Source: Prorocentrum cordatum
Lineage: Eukaryota; Sar; Dinophyceae; Prorocentrales; Prorocentraceae
Assembly (NCBI GenBank): GCA_963575745.1
Contig: CAUYUJ010001742.1
Coordinates: 12,501 to 57,500, forward strand
Direction: 5' to 3'
DNA length: 45,000 nt
The notes under the pieces: model-generated
The model's database searches: none
What the model was told of the DNA's origin: nothing
The model's input: only the letters and a program-made list of their open reading frames with translations
Program-made: the position numbers and the translations under genes
Shown: piece after piece, positions 1-9,439 of the stretch
How the letters are laid out: each line of letters begins with the position of its first letter
Numbering within the stretch: the stretch's first letter is position 1

Positions 1-167
1 CTCCGTGGCCGCGTGGAGCCGTCTTTGGAGGGTCATGGCGAATGTTGGGTGCATGGTGGAGGTTGTGTGAAGCAACATTGGGTTATCTTGTGCGACGTTG
101 GAGGGCATCGTTGGTCATCGAAGGTGCATAAGGCGAACCACCGCGGCCCCCCTGCCTGTTGGACACT

Positions 168-262
168 TAACTATTTGGCCAAACGTTGGGCCGAAGCCCT
201 GCCAAGCTATTGGACTACGTGCTCCCCCAACCGTTTTGGAAACCTTCGGGGGACACCTGTGG
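168..262 (+). repeat. Module P copy 1, ahead of a GGA tract
   Basis: A roughly 95-bp segment (GGCCAAACGTTGGGCCGAAG... to ...CCTTCGGGGGACACC) with a diverged second copy at 1051-1132. In both places it is followed by a GGA-rich purine tract and then a CTTGG array, so it looks like part of a larger composite repeat. Positions 1-167 hold no gene that I can support. Confidence 0.45.
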
Positions 263-345
263 GAGGAAGGAAGAGGAGGAGGAGGAGGAGGAGGAGGAGG
301 AGGAGGAGGAGTAGGAGTGGAAGGAGAAAGAGGAGCAGGCGGAAA
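252..345 (+). repeat. GGA/GAG microsatellite
   Basis: Purine-only tract of GGAGGA units with a few interruptions. The long open frames read through it (poly-Arg, poly-Glu, poly-Gly, or poly-Pro on the other strand) are repeat artefacts. Confidence 0.85.
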
Positions 346-828
346 AGGGTCCCTCTTGGGGACTACCTGGGAGCCTCTTGTGGGCCTCTGAGGGCCTGCT
401 GGGGCCCTCTTGAGGGCCTCTGGGCGCCTCTTAGTGACCTTGGCCTTCGGCGGCCATCTTGGGGGTCCCTCTGGGCCGTCGTAGGGCCATGTTGGCACGC
501 CTTAGGGCAGTCTTGGAGGTCTGAAGGCCCTCTTCGGAGTTCTGAGTCCTTCTTGTACCGCCTTGGGATGTCGGAAGCCGGCGCGAACGTGGAAATTGTT
601 TTGGAAAGCTCAAGGACAATCATCAATTTGAGCATCCTGGAGGTCATTGTGGAGCCCCCTTGGGGTGTCTTCGGGGCCTCTTGGGCTGTCAGGCGGGCAT
701 CTTGGGCAGTATCGGAGTCATCGTTGGCCGATTCGGAGGCTACATTGGCAGTCTCGGAGATGTCTTGGGTAGTCTTGAAGGCAATATTAGATTGTGGTGG
801 GCAGTCTAGGAGACCATCATGAGGCCAT
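346..828 (+). repeat. Degenerate CTTGG-type array 1
   Basis: Many loosely repeated units of the form CTTGGGGGCC(A/G)TCTTGG, always in this orientation. A more AT-rich insert lies at about 568-640 (GGAAGCC...GAACGTGGAAATTG), matching inserts in the other arrays. Trp-rich open frames here are artefacts. Confidence 0.7.
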
Positions 829-1050
829 CATGGGTGTGGAAGCCGTTGGAAGACGAAGTTTATGGTGCCTTCGGTGAGGCTGACAGGCCAAGCCGAAGGC
901 AATGGGGAGCCTTGAAAAAAGGGCTCCAACTGTAAAACAGTCAGCACGCCAGAGTCAGCACGCCAGGCACCTTTGTGATAAGCACAGGGGATGGCGGATC
1001 CAAGACGCCGGCGGCGAATCACCACCGCACCTTGCTTCTTGAAAGCGCCC
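829..1050 (+). other. Intergenic or intronic stretch, no gene seen
   Basis: Contains a 13-bp direct repeat (GTCAGCACGCCAG) at about 940-966 and a segment ending GGCACC...GGCGGATC that is weakly similar to 2259-2302. No coding signal. Confidence 0.4.
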
Positions 1051-1194
1051 ATGTGGCCGAACGTTGCGACCAGAGCTCGGCCACGCTATCAGACTGTGGA
1101 TTCCGTGGGAGCTTTTCGGGGAACATTCGGGGGAGGAAGAGATAGAGGACGAGAGGGAGGGACAAGGAGGAGGAGGAGGAGGAGGCTTCTATGG
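1051..1194 (+). repeat. Module P copy 2 plus short GGA tract
   Basis: A diverged copy of 168-262 (GGCCGAACGTTGCGACC... to ...GGAACATTCGGGGG) followed by a purine tract at 1132-1190. Same order as in the first copy. Confidence 0.45.
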
Positions 1195-2150
1195 AGCTTT
1201 TGGGACACACTCGGGGCCTCCTGAGCGCCTTCGGGGGGCATCTTGCAGGCCTCCTTGAGCCTCTTGGGTGCCACTGGAGGCTACTTGGAAGGCCCTTTGG
1301 AGGTCAATCCTGGCCCATCTGACGCAGTTGGAAGCCGTCTTGGGAGCCTCTCTGGTCCGATTTGGGTCCCTCGTGGGGCGCTTCAGGGCAGTCTTGGAGG
1401 CCATCTTGGGCGTCTTGGAAGTCTCTTGGGCCATCTCGGGGCCGTTTTGGGGTGCCCTTGGGCTGTCATGGGGACATCTCGGAGGCCTCTGATACGCTCT
1501 GGGAGCGATCTTGGGGGCCACTTGGGCCGTCTGGAGGCCGAACAGAAGCAAATGCACCAATCTTTCAAAATCCTCGGGACAACCAATGAATGTGGCATCT
1601 TCGGGCCTCGCTGGATATCCTCTTGGAAGCCTCTTGGGCCGTCTATGGTGCCTTTGTAGGGCTTCTTGGGCCATCTTTGGCCGTCTCGGTGCATCTTGGG
1701 CCCTCTTGGGGTCATCTTGGCCGTCTCCAAGACATTTTTTGGAGGCCACCGTGGCCGTCTTGGCGGCCATCTGGGACTGTCTTGGAGCCCTCTTGGGGCC
1801 GTCCTGGGGGCATATTGGGCCGTCCTGGGGCTATCTTGGAGGCCTCTTGGGCGCGCGTGAGGTGATCTTAATGGCCTCTTGGGCCGTCGTGGTTTGTCGG
1901 GAGGCCAAAAAGGAGCGAATCCCAAAACCCTTCAAACACCTAAGGAAAATCGCAGAGTTCGGATTATCCAGGCCGTCCTGGATGTCCGCTTGGATGCATC
2001 TTCGGCCGTCTTGGAGGCCTCTGGGTGCCTTCTTGGGCTGTCTTGAAGACATCTTGAGTTCATATTGGGCTCTCTTGGGGCCATCTTGGCAGTCTTGGAG
2101 GTCATCTGAGCCATCTTGGAGGCCATCGTGGGGTCATCTTGGGGAGGGAG
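1195..2150 (+). repeat. Degenerate CTTGG-type array 2
   Basis: The largest array: about 950 bp of CTTGG/GGCC(A/G)TCTTGG units in plus orientation. Two more AT-rich inserts lie inside, near 1528-1610 and 1888-1985, with related text (CAAAACCCTTCAAACACC; TCTTTCAAAATCCTCGGG). Confidence 0.7.
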
Positions 2151-2439
2151 GTCACTGGATACCGAAGTATGTCCAGTTTGCTGGGTAGCCAGCGCATGAG
2201 GCCGAGACCCCACTGTGAGTACTTCAAAAAGGATCAAACCCAATTTAACGTCTGGCACGCTAGGCACCCTCTGCTTTGCAAACAGAAGGGGGCGGCGGAT
2301 CGATTGACCTCCGGCCTATCCCGCCACCGTGCTTGGTTTGGGGGGGTAGTGTTTGATACTTGTCGCGGTATTTGGCATACGTGTCGAGGTTTGTCTTGAT
2401 GCGTCCCCTGTGAATGCGGGAATCTGATTCAAATTGCAC
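2151..2439 (+). other. No gene seen
   Basis: A spacer between CTTGG arrays. It contains GGCACGCTAGGCACC and GGCGGCGGATCGAT, weakly similar to 954-1000. No convincing exon. Confidence 0.35.
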
Positions 2440-2910
2440 TAGTGGTGATCCAAGGAAGGGGCCTCTTGAGTGTTTCTTGCGGCATCTTGGAGCTTATTGG
2501 AGGCTTCTTGGGGACATTTTAGTGTCATCTCGGGAGCCTTTTGAGGCTTCTTGCAAGATTCTTGGTGCCTCTATTTGAGCCTTCTCGGGCCGTATTGTGC
2601 GCCTCTTGGGCAGTCTTCGGGCCGTCTCGGGGTCTCTTGGGGCGATCTGGGGGCCTCTTAGGCCGTCTTGGACCGTCCGCTGTCCGAAAAAAAAGAGACA
2701 TGGGACAATCAATGGGTTCGGATTGCCGAGGTCTTCTTGAGGTGGCTCTTGGGGCTCTCGTGGGGCATCTTGGGGATCTCTTGCGCCGTCTGGAGGCCAT
2801 CTTGGGCGTCTTGGAGCGCTCGCTGGTGGGCCGACTCAGAGGCCTATTGGACCGTGTTGGGGGGCTAGTGGCAGTGGGGCCCTCTTGGTCCGTCTTGTAG
2901 CCTCCTGAGC
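2440..2910 (+). repeat. Degenerate CTTGG-type array 3
   Basis: Same repeat type and same orientation as the arrays at 346-828 and 1195-2150, with an AT-richer insert near 2672-2735. Confidence 0.65.
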
Positions 2911-3017
2911 TCCGAAAAGGTCACGCGGCGAGCTCCAGAGGCACCCAAGAGCCGCCAGGGCTCGGGGCCCTGGGCCCCTCAAACAAGTCCCCAGATCTGA
3001 GGACGGAGGACTCAAGG

Positions 3018-3180
3018 TACTCCGAGTTTCTCAATAAGCGTCGGGGGGCGTCACCCCCGCCGACAGCGAAGCGCCGACCCCCGTCGCTGCGCGACAACCC
3101 CCGTCGCGGCGCGACGGCGAGGCGAGGTTGACCCCCGTCGGGGGGGTACCCCCCCACGCTTATCAAGAAACCCGGAGAAC
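3018..3180. mobile_element. Rep-L: TIR element
   Basis: The left end GAGTTTCTCAATAAGCGTCG is the imperfect reverse complement of the right end ACGCTTATCAAGAAACCC; both continue into G or C runs, giving TIRs of about 25 bp. A lone copy of the right end occurs at 3391-3412. No TSD was found. Confidence 0.55.
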
Positions 3181-3520
3181 CCTCCTCGAAGATGTCTTCG
3201 GCAACTCCGCCTCGGCAGCCCGCTTCGGCAGGCGCTGATTCGGCGAAGCATCCTCGGCACGACGGTTTCCGGCAGGACAGTTTCGGTAGATCCTCTTGGG
3301 CAGACGCCGCTCGGGAAGAACCAGAAGCTTTGAGTTCAGATGACGGTCGAGGTTTGGAGCAGTCCAGATAGGTCTGTAGGTCTGGAGGGCTGTCACTTAT
3401 CAAGAAACCCAGAGTTGCCTGAGGACACTCCGCTCAGTGCCTCGCGGCACGGTGGCGGAGCTCGGGCCATCCTGTGCGAGCACCGACCGCTCGCGGCCGG
3501 GCCCGCAGACCCAGGGAGAC
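3181..3520 (+). other. No gene supported
   Basis: GC-rich stretch with CTTCGGCA-like recurrences and the lone rep-L end at 3391-3412. A short open frame could be read but has no acceptor or donor that I trust. Confidence 0.3.
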
Positions 3521-3529
3521 GGGGTAGGG

Positions 3530-3687
3530 TCAACTCGGGCATGTCCCTCCACGGGAGGAAGACTCGAAGATGGTCAAGAAACGGTCTGGGGACGATGTTT
3601 CGACTATTTCTGACTTTTTCGGACATTCTTTGGCTACTTTTCACTTTCCTCCCAAAATCCGCGTGCAGGAGGACGTGCCCGACCTAA
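3530..3687 (+). mobile_element. Rep-A copy 1 (hAT-like MITE), exact 8-bp TSD
   Basis: 158-bp element. The left end TCAACTCGGGCATGTCCC is the imperfect inverse of the right end GGACGTGCCCGACCTAA. It is flanked on both sides by GGGTAGGG (3522-3529 and 3688-3695), an exact 8-bp TSD. Non-autonomous: no open frame. An 8-bp TSD is typical of hAT and a few other superfamilies; hAT is an inference. Confidence 0.85.
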
Positions 3688-3924
3688 GGGTAGGGGCAGA
3701 TGGAAACCCCCAAGGGGAACAGGGAGCTTGAAAGAACCCACTCGTTGAGCCACCGACGCCCACTGGGATGGCGGGACTGCTCGGGGCGAAAGGCGGGGCC
3801 CGGGAAGCCATCCAGACCCCCAGGGGCCGGAAACGGCGGGGGGCCTTCGGGGGGCCCTTCGGCCCCGGAACTCTTTCCGGCAGGTACGCCTCGCCGAGAA
3901 GGTTCTTCGGGGGCCCCCAAACGG

Positions 3925-4130
3925 GGTGGTGACCACACCGTGCGGTGAGTCGGTGGGGGTTCGGGGTCACCGCACGGTTTTGGGACTCGGGTCGTTCTCC
4001 GAGGACGTCTCGGGCGACTGGGGCATCCGAGGTCCCAAAACCGTGCGGCGACGGACCGTGCGGTGAGGCCTCTTGGGGTTCCGAGGTCTCCGCACGGTCT
4101 GTCACCGCACCGCTGCGGGACCCCAAAGAG
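3925..4130 (+). repeat. Rep-M copy 1, inverted-repeat element
   Basis: Several inverted and direct copies of CACCGCACGGT / ACCGTGCGGTGA around a core GGGACTCGGGTCGTTCTCCG that recurs at 5990-6010. The fold-back potential is strong; ends not defined. The 230 bp before it hold no recognisable gene. Confidence 0.55.
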
Positions 4131-4405
4131 TTCGGGGAGTGCCCAGGCAGTCCGAATTGGCGCCAGCCGCCCGAGATCCGAGATAGGACCCGAGATTGGT
4201 GCGACCGAAGTGGGCACGGGAAGGGCGGGCACGAAGACCGACAGCAGCTCCTGCCCATTCTGGAGAGGAGGCTCGCCGCCGGTGCAGGGTCCGGGCCCGC
4301 TCCGATTTCAGATCTGGCCGGGCCGATCCGCTTCGGTACCGGTTCGTGTTCTATGTTTTCTGGCGACCCGATGCGGCCCCATGTTGCAGATTTGCGACTG
4401 AATGT
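4131..4405 (+). other. No gene supported
   Basis: GC-rich spacer between rep-M and rep-N. Open frames are short and unsupported by splice signals. Confidence 0.3.
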
Positions 4406-4406
4406 T

Positions 4407-4545
4407 TTCAGGAGAGGAAAAACCACAGACACAATTCATCCTCGATTCCCCAGAAAATATAAGAAAATACAGGAAGTGGGGGGGAAGACAAAATCCCAGA
4501 AAGGATGGGAAAATATGGGGAATATTCCGCTGCCACTGTGTCCGT
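4407..4545 (+). repeat. Rep-N copy 1
   Basis: AT-richer dispersed repeat starting TTCAGGAGAGGAAAAACCAC and containing ACAGACACAAT, CGATTCCCCAGAAAATA and GTGGGGGGGAAGACAAAA. Its 3' end is lost compared with copies at 4566, 6033 and 13897. Confidence 0.65.
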
Positions 4546-4565
4546 GCAGTTGTTGCCACGAGGGT

Positions 4566-4725
4566 TAATCAGGAGGGAAAAAACACAGACACAATGAATC
4601 GTCGATTCCCTAGAAAACATATGAAAATATGGGATGTGGAGGGGGGGGAGACAGCCCAGAAAATGTAGGAAATATAGAATCCTGTGATTTGGGTATTTCT
4701 GTGTATGTATCCCAGGGCCCCTACA
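4566..4725 (+). repeat. Rep-N copy 2
   Basis: Full-length copy from AATCAGGAGGGAAAA to CCCAGGGCCCCT, lying head-to-tail after copy 1. Shares ACAATGAATCGTCGATTCC exactly with the copy at 13897. Confidence 0.7.
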
Positions 4726-5002
4726 GTTAGGAACAACCCCAGGTTTGAGAGGGTACCCTCGTGCTGTCCCTGTCTGGGCCTCTACACCTGGAGTGCTCTC
4801 TGCTGTGAGCACGCCCGTGGGGCCCTGGGCCCTCAGGGGAGGGGCGCTCGCACTCCTGGCCCGCAGCCTCGTGCTTTGCCGCCGAGCGAGGGGTGGGGCG
4901 CTCTAGGCCCTCAAGGGGTTTGAAATGGAACCGCTCTCTTCCCGTCTCCCCTTCCTTCCTCTGTTCGTTCCTTCTTCTCCCTCCTCCACCTCCCTCCTTG
5001 CG
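4726..5002 (+). other. No gene seen; partial rep-E end
   Basis: Contains a lone rep-E terminus (GCCGCCGAGCGAGGGG) near 4876 and a pyrimidine-rich run at 4940-5000. No exon recognised. Confidence 0.3.
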
Positions 5003-5202
5003 CCGCCGAGCGAGGGGGGGGGGAAGTGAGGAGGTGAAGGCCTTCTCAGAAGGCGGCGGGACTCATCAGAAGGCCCCCGCGCCTCCGAGAAGCTTGTCCG
5101 TGCCTTCGGCGAAGGCTTAGAAGACTTCTCAGAAGGCCGGGGGACTCCCGAGCCTTCTGAGAAGGTCTGCTCCTTCTCACTTCCCCCCCAGGCTCGCTGC
5201 CG
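5003..5202 (+). mobile_element. Rep-E copy 1, TIR element
   Basis: About 200 bp. The left end (CGCCGAGCGAGG then G-run, GAAGTGAG) mirrors the right end (CTCACTTCCCCCCC, GGCTCGCTGCCG). The interior has repeated palindromes CTTCTCAGAAGG. Related copies lie at 24381-24769 and 38083-38301. Confidence 0.65.
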
Positions 5203-5242
5203 ATACCTGCCTTGGGTGTCCACACGCACAGATCATAGGAGC

Positions 5243-5473
5243 CTCCTCCTCCTCCTCCTCCTCCTCCTCCTCCTCCTCCTCCTCCTCCTCATCCCTCCTC
5301 CTCCTCCCCCTCCTCCTCCTCATCCCTCCTCCTCCTCTCCTCCTCCTCCTCCTCCTCCTCCTCCTCCCTCCTCCTCCTCCTCCTCCTCCTCTCCTCCTCC
5401 TCCTCCTCCTCCTCCCTCCTCCTCCTCCTCCTCCCTCCTCCTCCTCCCTCCTCCTCCTCCTCCTCCTCCTCCG

Positions 5474-5540
<67 letters not shown>

Positions 5541-5776
5541 CCTCCTCCTCCCCCTCCTCCTCCTCATCCCTCCTCCTCCTCCTCCTCCTCCCTCCTCCTC
5601 TCCTCCCTCCTCCTCCCTCCTCCCTCCCTCCTCCTTCTCCCTCCTCCTCCCTCCTCCTCCTCCTCCTCCTCCTCCTCCTCCTCCTCCTCCTCCTCCTCCT
5701 CCCTCCTCCTCCTCCTCCTCCTCCCCCTCCTCCCCCTCCTCCTCCTCCTCCTCCTCCTCCTCCTCCTCCTCCTCCA
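5243..5776 (+). repeat. CTC microsatellite with internal (CAT)n
   Basis: About 530 bp of CCT/CTC units with occasional extra C, interrupted at 5474-5537 by a pure CAT run of about 21 units. On the other strand this gives poly-Glu/Gly/Arg and poly-Asp frames, which are artefacts. The CTC block could act as an extreme polypyrimidine tract for the exon candidate just after it. Confidence 0.9.
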
Positions 5777-5796
5777 ATGTGTTCCAGGTGTTCCAG

Positions 5797-5887
5797 GCTC
5801 TCCTTTTGTCCCGCGCCTGAGACGACTGGCCGAGTGCGAGCGGCCAAGCTCCACCAGAAGCTCCGGAATCCCCAGACCGCAGCCTGA
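5797..5887 (+). CDS. Possible terminal exon (uncharacterised)
   Basis: A tandem acceptor-like sequence (GTGTTCCAGGTGTTCCAG) follows the CTC block, and the frame after it runs to a TGA at 5885-5887 with a basic C-terminal stretch containing RVRAAKLHQKLRNPQ. Codon third positions are GC-biased. There is no homology that I recognise and no upstream partner exon, so this is a weak prediction. Confidence 0.25.
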
Positions 5888-5924
5888 GCCGATCGCATCA
5901 TGACATTTGCTCGGCTCGGCGGTG

Positions 5925-6032
5925 CCGAAGCGGTGTGGTGACCAGGCCGTGCTGTGATTCGGTGGGGGTTCGGGGGCACCGCACGGGTCTTGGGACTCGG
6001 GTCGTTCTCCGAGGCTGTCTCGGGCGACCAGG
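5925..6032 (+). repeat. Rep-M copy 2
   Basis: Shares CGGTGGGGGTTCGGGG, a CACCGCACGG block and GGGACTCGGGTCGTTCTCCG with 3925-4130, in the same orientation. It abuts rep-N copy 3 directly. Confidence 0.6.
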
Positions 6033-6190
6033 GCAGCAATCAGGAGGGGAACAGAGACACAGACAATGAGTCTTCGATCCCCAGGAAAATGTGGGAAGTG
6101 GAGGGGGGAGACGAAACTCCAGAAAGTATTAGAAGATATAGGAATCCTAGGATTTGTGTACATATTTATTTGTGTGTCCCTGGCCCCCCT
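6033..6190 (+). repeat. Rep-N copy 3
   Basis: Starts CAATCAGGAGGGGAACAGAG and ends at TGTGTGTCCCTGGCCCCCCT; diverged from the copies at 4566 and 13897 but collinear with them. Confidence 0.65.
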
Positions 6191-6224
6191 TCATCTTAGA
6201 ACCCCCAATTCGCATTGCGTCCAG

Positions 6225-6470
6225 CCTGGGCCACGAACGAGGGCCTCCAGGAGCGCCCGCCACTTACCCCAACGAAGGCGTGTCGTCGTCGCCGTCGCCG
6301 TCGCCGTCGTCGTCGCCGGACCCCGTCCCGGCAGAGGCCCGCGAGGCCAGCTGCGAGCCGGTGGCCGAGGCGCCAGGGGCCGACAGAAAGACGCCCAAGG
6401 ACGCGGCCCAGCCGCGGGAGGTGCGGGACGAGGCCGCCAAGGGGCCTTCCGGCGGAGCTCGGGGAGTCAA
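6225..6470 (+). CDS. Gene A candidate exon 1 (Pro/Ser-rich, low complexity)
   Basis: An open plus-strand frame with strongly GC-biased third codon positions follows an acceptor-like CGCATTGCGTCCAG. The product is a disordered segment: a Ser-Pro repeat around residues 20-32, then Glu/Ala-rich sequence containing EAREASCEPVAEAPGADRK. The exon seems to run into a rep-C element at about 6471, so its donor cannot be placed. It would be the most upstream exon of gene A if it joins 9774-9987, but the phase link is unproven. Alternatively it is an isolated exon of another gene. Confidence 0.4.
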
Positions 6471-6664
6471 GATTTGTGATGTTCCAACCTAGTTTAGCCT
6501 TGATCACCAGAAAAACTTCGAGCACCAAGAAAGTACAGAAATTGGCGGGTTCTCACGTGTCGGGCCTTGGGAGGCGACACTCGTTCGACATTGATTCGAT
6601 ATTTTCTGGGTGCTCGACATTATTTCTGGGATGTGGTCCTCAAGTGCGACGGGAGCAACATCAG
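6471..6664 (+). repeat. Rep-C copy 1
   Basis: Dispersed repeat opening GTGATGTTCCAACCTAG, then a TTAGCCTTGATCACCAGAAA block, and ending in a STATTCCTGGG-like/GTGGTCCTC block shared with 7876-8213 and 11217-11415. Same orientation in all three. No coding potential. Confidence 0.7.
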
Positions 6665-6687
6665 TCAAGACGCAAAGAAAGGTCGGG

Positions 6688-6869
6688 GGCGGCCAAGAGG
6701 GGGGTGATGACCAAGGGGGGTGGATATCATGGCGGGGGGCATGGATATCTCCCAAGATGTCATGGCGCCTCTGCTTCTTTCAATAATTACGTCCCTGGCC
6801 CCCCCCTGGCCGCGCACATGCCGCCGGGCCATGATTTGCGCACCCCCCGACGCCCCCCTCTTGGCCGCC
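6688..6869 (+). mobile_element. Rep-J copy 1, perfect 17-bp TIR
   Basis: Begins GGCGGCCAAGAGGGGGG and ends with its exact reverse complement CCCCCCTCTTGGCCGCC. The interior (ATGATATCCATGCC-type palindromes, TACGTCCCTGGCC, GCGCACATGC) matches the copy at 41155-41348. The left flank includes TCGGG, as in the 5-bp-TSD families. No clear TSD here. Confidence 0.75.
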
Positions 6870-6885
6870 ACTGAAATGGCATCAA

Positions 6886-7200
6886 CACAAACTGTCGGAG
6901 GTCTGCGCAGATATTTCCTGGATCGGCGCTGGAGCCCTTCGGCGGCGCCTCCAGAGCCGCCCCTGGCGCGCTTCGATGATCCTCAGAACCTGTGTTAGCG
7001 CCAAGGCGTGCTTGTCCACCGACGCCCCTCCATGCGACTCAGGCTGCGTTACGATGGCACCCACAGCCCGATCGGGCGGGGTGAGCACACGTTGGGCTAG
7101 CGCACGTCCTGAGGATCCTCGAGCGCTCCGCGCGTCGAGAGGGGGAGTCCAGCGCCGAGCCATGGAGGCCGAGCGGGCCTCCGAAAGCTCATGCTTCTGC
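6886..7200. mobile_element. Rep-F copy 1, fold-back element (split)
   Basis: The left end ACACAAACTGTCGGAGGTCT and a GGATCGGCGCTGGAGCCC arm mirror a right part at about 7137-7200 (GGGGGAGTCCAGCGCCGAGC, then GGCCTCCGAAAGCTC). About 130 bp lie between the arms, probably a later insertion. Related fold-backs lie at 9440, 11427, 24410, 42395 and 43685. Confidence 0.5.
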
Positions 7201-7599
7201 CATTGTTTGTCCCTCGAGGGATGAAGCAATCGCGGCGCGCACAGCGGTTTGGCCATCCGGCCCGGAGAGCCCGTGGGCGCGTTGGCCCGAAGAGCCCCCC
7301 GAAGGGACGAAGCGCGAGGCGTCGTTGCATCTTGTTTTCCGCTTGAGGCTCGGTCCGAGACAAGGGTCAGCCAATCCCTTCCGAGCCGTCTGCCGACCAA
7401 ACAACAAACGACACCACCCCACCGACGGCCCTCCATGCTGCGCTACGGCCCATCGGGCGCCCTCATTAGCGCATGCACCACGCAACGACCCGCGCCAGAT
7501 GTCTCGGTCTACGCCAAGCCCCTCGGGGCCGTAGGAGGGGTGGGGCCGTTTGCTTTCTGGCCCAATCTGGCTGACCCAAGCTTTTGGGAGGCACGTGGA
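7201..7599 (+). other. No gene seen
   Basis: GC-rich unique-looking sequence without a splice-bounded frame or recognisable repeat. Confidence 0.3.
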
Positions 7600-7835
7600 G
7601 CCGATTTGGGAGCCCCCAAACCAGGTGGTAAGACAGCAGGTGGTTATTTGGAATCCCCAAAAAGCCACCGCTGGGTTCTGGAGCACGGGGTCACCGCCGG
7701 GTGTTGTGAATCATGGAACCACCAGAGTTCGCGACGTCCTCGAAAAAAACGCACGGGTCCCCAAGACGGATGGTGACGCCAAATCGCCCGAGACTCACCG
7801 ACGGGTGTTGTCACCACCGCATCTGGGGACTACCA
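7600..7835 (+). repeat. Inverted-repeat region, possibly diverged rep-M
   Basis: Several CACC(G/C)CGGGTG / CACCGACGGGTG arms and a CGCACGGGTCCCCAAGACGG core recall rep-M (3925, 5925). Too diverged to set boundaries. Confidence 0.35.
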
Positions 7836-7875
7836 GCCGATCCCGCCACCTCTCCCTCTGCTGCCCCCGAGCCGT

Positions 7876-8213
7876 GAGTTTTGATCTTCCAACCTACTTT
7901 TTAGCCTGGATCGCCTGAAAGACGTCCGAGCACCAGAAACAGTATCGGAGCTTGAGGGCTTTCTCGTGTCGGACCCTGGGAGACACTTGTCCGACACTGT
8001 TTCGGCGCTGCTTCGGCACTCTTTCCACACTCGTTCAAGGTGCTCGAAATTATTCCTGGGACGTGGTCTTGGGAGACACTCGTCCGACACTGTTTCGGCG
8101 CTGCTTCGGCACTCTTTCGACACTCGGTCCGGGTGCTCGACATTATTCCTGGGACGTGGTCCTGGGAGACACTCGTCCGACACTGTTTCGGCACTCTTTC
8201 GACACACTGGATC
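7876..8213 (+). repeat. Rep-C copy 2 with internal tandem triplication
   Basis: Opens TTGATCTTCCAACCTACTTT. The 3' half contains three tandem copies of about 90 bp carrying CGTCCGACACTGTTTCGG and ATTCCTGGGACGTGGTC, against one in the copies at 6471 and 11217. The Asp/Arg-rich frames here are artefacts of the triplication. Confidence 0.7.
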
Positions 8214-8284
8214 ATCGAACGAAAAAAGCACGCACGAAGCCGAAACAATGCACGGGAAATGGACGTCCGAGCGACGGCAAGACC
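8214..8284 (+). repeat. Rep-B, 3' half only
   Basis: Contains GCACGCACGAAGCCGAAAC and ends GGACGTCCGAGCGACGGC, the right end of rep-B (complete near 44833-44959). The left half is missing; rep-C copy 2 abuts it. Confidence 0.6.
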
Positions 8285-8449
8285 CGCATAGTAAGGTTGG
8301 GCAACCTTCCCAAGGGTACCCTTGCAGCCTTGCCTTCTCGGCCCATCCTTGACCGCCTTCATTGGCCGCGGCCCGCCCGAAAAGCTTCGAAGTGGGCGTC
8401 CGAGGCCGTTGCATCCTTATCGCGCATTCTTACTATGCGGGTTGACTGT

Positions 8450-8540
8450 AGATCCGGTCCAGAGCGTCCAGAACGCTCTGAGAAGACCGCGGCGCCCGAG
8501 ACATCCTGCAGAGCCACCAGATCTCGAGACTTTCGATCCA
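8450..8540 (-). repeat. Rep-H copy (partial)
   Basis: GTCCAGAACGCTCTGAGAAG, CCGCGGCGCCCGAGACATCC and ATCTCGAGA match the reverse complement of the element at 22294-22464. Confidence 0.6.
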
Positions 8541-8797
8541 TACTCACCCCCGAACTCATCCTCGTCCTGGCTTCGTCTTTCATGGCATCTATACCACCGC
8601 AGGTTCGCCCGCTGAGTGAACCAGCGTCGACTAGCGTCTGGTAATCGACGAGATAGCGTGGATCCAGCGTCGATTGCGCGTCGATTGCGCGTCGATGCCC
8701 GTCGGCCGCCGTCGACTCGCAAGAGCGGAATCGGGGGGAGCCCGCTCGCGGCCCAGGGCCTGGCCCCGGCAAGAAAAACACGAACTCCTTCCTTCTT
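8541..8797 (+). other. No gene seen; GCGTCGA motif cluster
   Basis: Short recurring GCGTCGA(T/C) motifs between 8620 and 8720. No exon recognised. Confidence 0.3.
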
Positions 8798-8996
8798 TCA
8801 GGAGGATGAAAAGCAGGAGGATGAAAAGCAGGAGGATGAAAAGCAGGAGGAGGAGGAGGAGGAGGAGGAGGGAGAGGAGGAGGCGGAGGAGAAGGAGGAG
8901 GAGGAGGGCGAGGGCGAGGGCGAGGGCGAGAGCGAGGCCGAGGGGGAGGAGGAGGAGGAGGAGGAGGAGGAGGAGGAAGAAGGAGGAGAGGATACC
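8798..8996 (+). repeat. GAG/GGA microsatellite
   Basis: Starts with three AGGATGAAAAGC units, then about 150 bp of GAG-type units with GAGGGC and GAGAGC variants. Frames through it are artefacts. Confidence 0.85.
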
Positions 8997-9029
8997 CTGG
9001 TGTTCTTCGTGTTTGCTGGATGTTGTTGC

Positions 9030-9130
9030 CCATCCTGCGGAGGGCGCCATTGGACGTTCTGCGTGTCTTGGCCGGCGGAGGGGTTCGTGCGCTCTCGAGG
9101 GATGTCCTTGTGGCCCAAGTCCGACTGTAT
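9030..9130 (+). repeat. Rep-K copy 1
   Basis: Shares (C/T)TTGG(C)C(G/A)(G/A)CGGAGGG, CTCTCGAGGGATGTCC and TGGCC with 9335-9425 and, inverted, with 25323-25480. Function unknown. Positions 9131-9334 hold no gene that I can support. Confidence 0.5.
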
Positions 9131-9334
9131 CGCGATGGCATCACTGCAGAGGTCCGCTCGGACTCCTGGATCATGGAGGGGTCTTTTGGCTCGGAAGGGG
9201 CTCGCTGTCACTCGGGTCCTTCGGCAGTGGCTCTTCTCCAGCGCTCCTCGGGCACCCAGACGCTTCCTGGGGGCCACAGGGGGCTTCGCTCCTGTCTCTG
9301 CCGGTCCTCATGGTACGGTCGGACCGAGGTATGA

Positions 9335-9425
9335 GATCAAGGTCGGTTCGGGGAGGGGCTGTTCTGTTTGTTTGGGCCAACGGAGGGTCTCATGTTCTTG
9401 AAGGATGTCCTTCTGGCCTCACGGT
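9335..9425 (+). repeat. Rep-K copy 2
   Basis: GGTTCGGGGAGGGGCTGTTC followed by GGGCCAACGGAGGGTCTCAT and GAAGGATGTCCTTCTGGCC; matches 25323-25480 in reverse. Confidence 0.5.
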
Positions 9426-9439
9426 AGCACTGCGACTGT

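Noticed and set aside
1189-2188. Several Trp/Gly/Leu-rich frames of 130-225 residues
   Set aside because: Degenerate CTTGG arrays are open in several frames on both strands; no splice sites or domain.
5289-6163. Long minus-strand frames rich in Glu, Gly, Arg or Asp
   Set aside because: They are translations of the CTC/CAT microsatellite; no coding signal outside the repeat.
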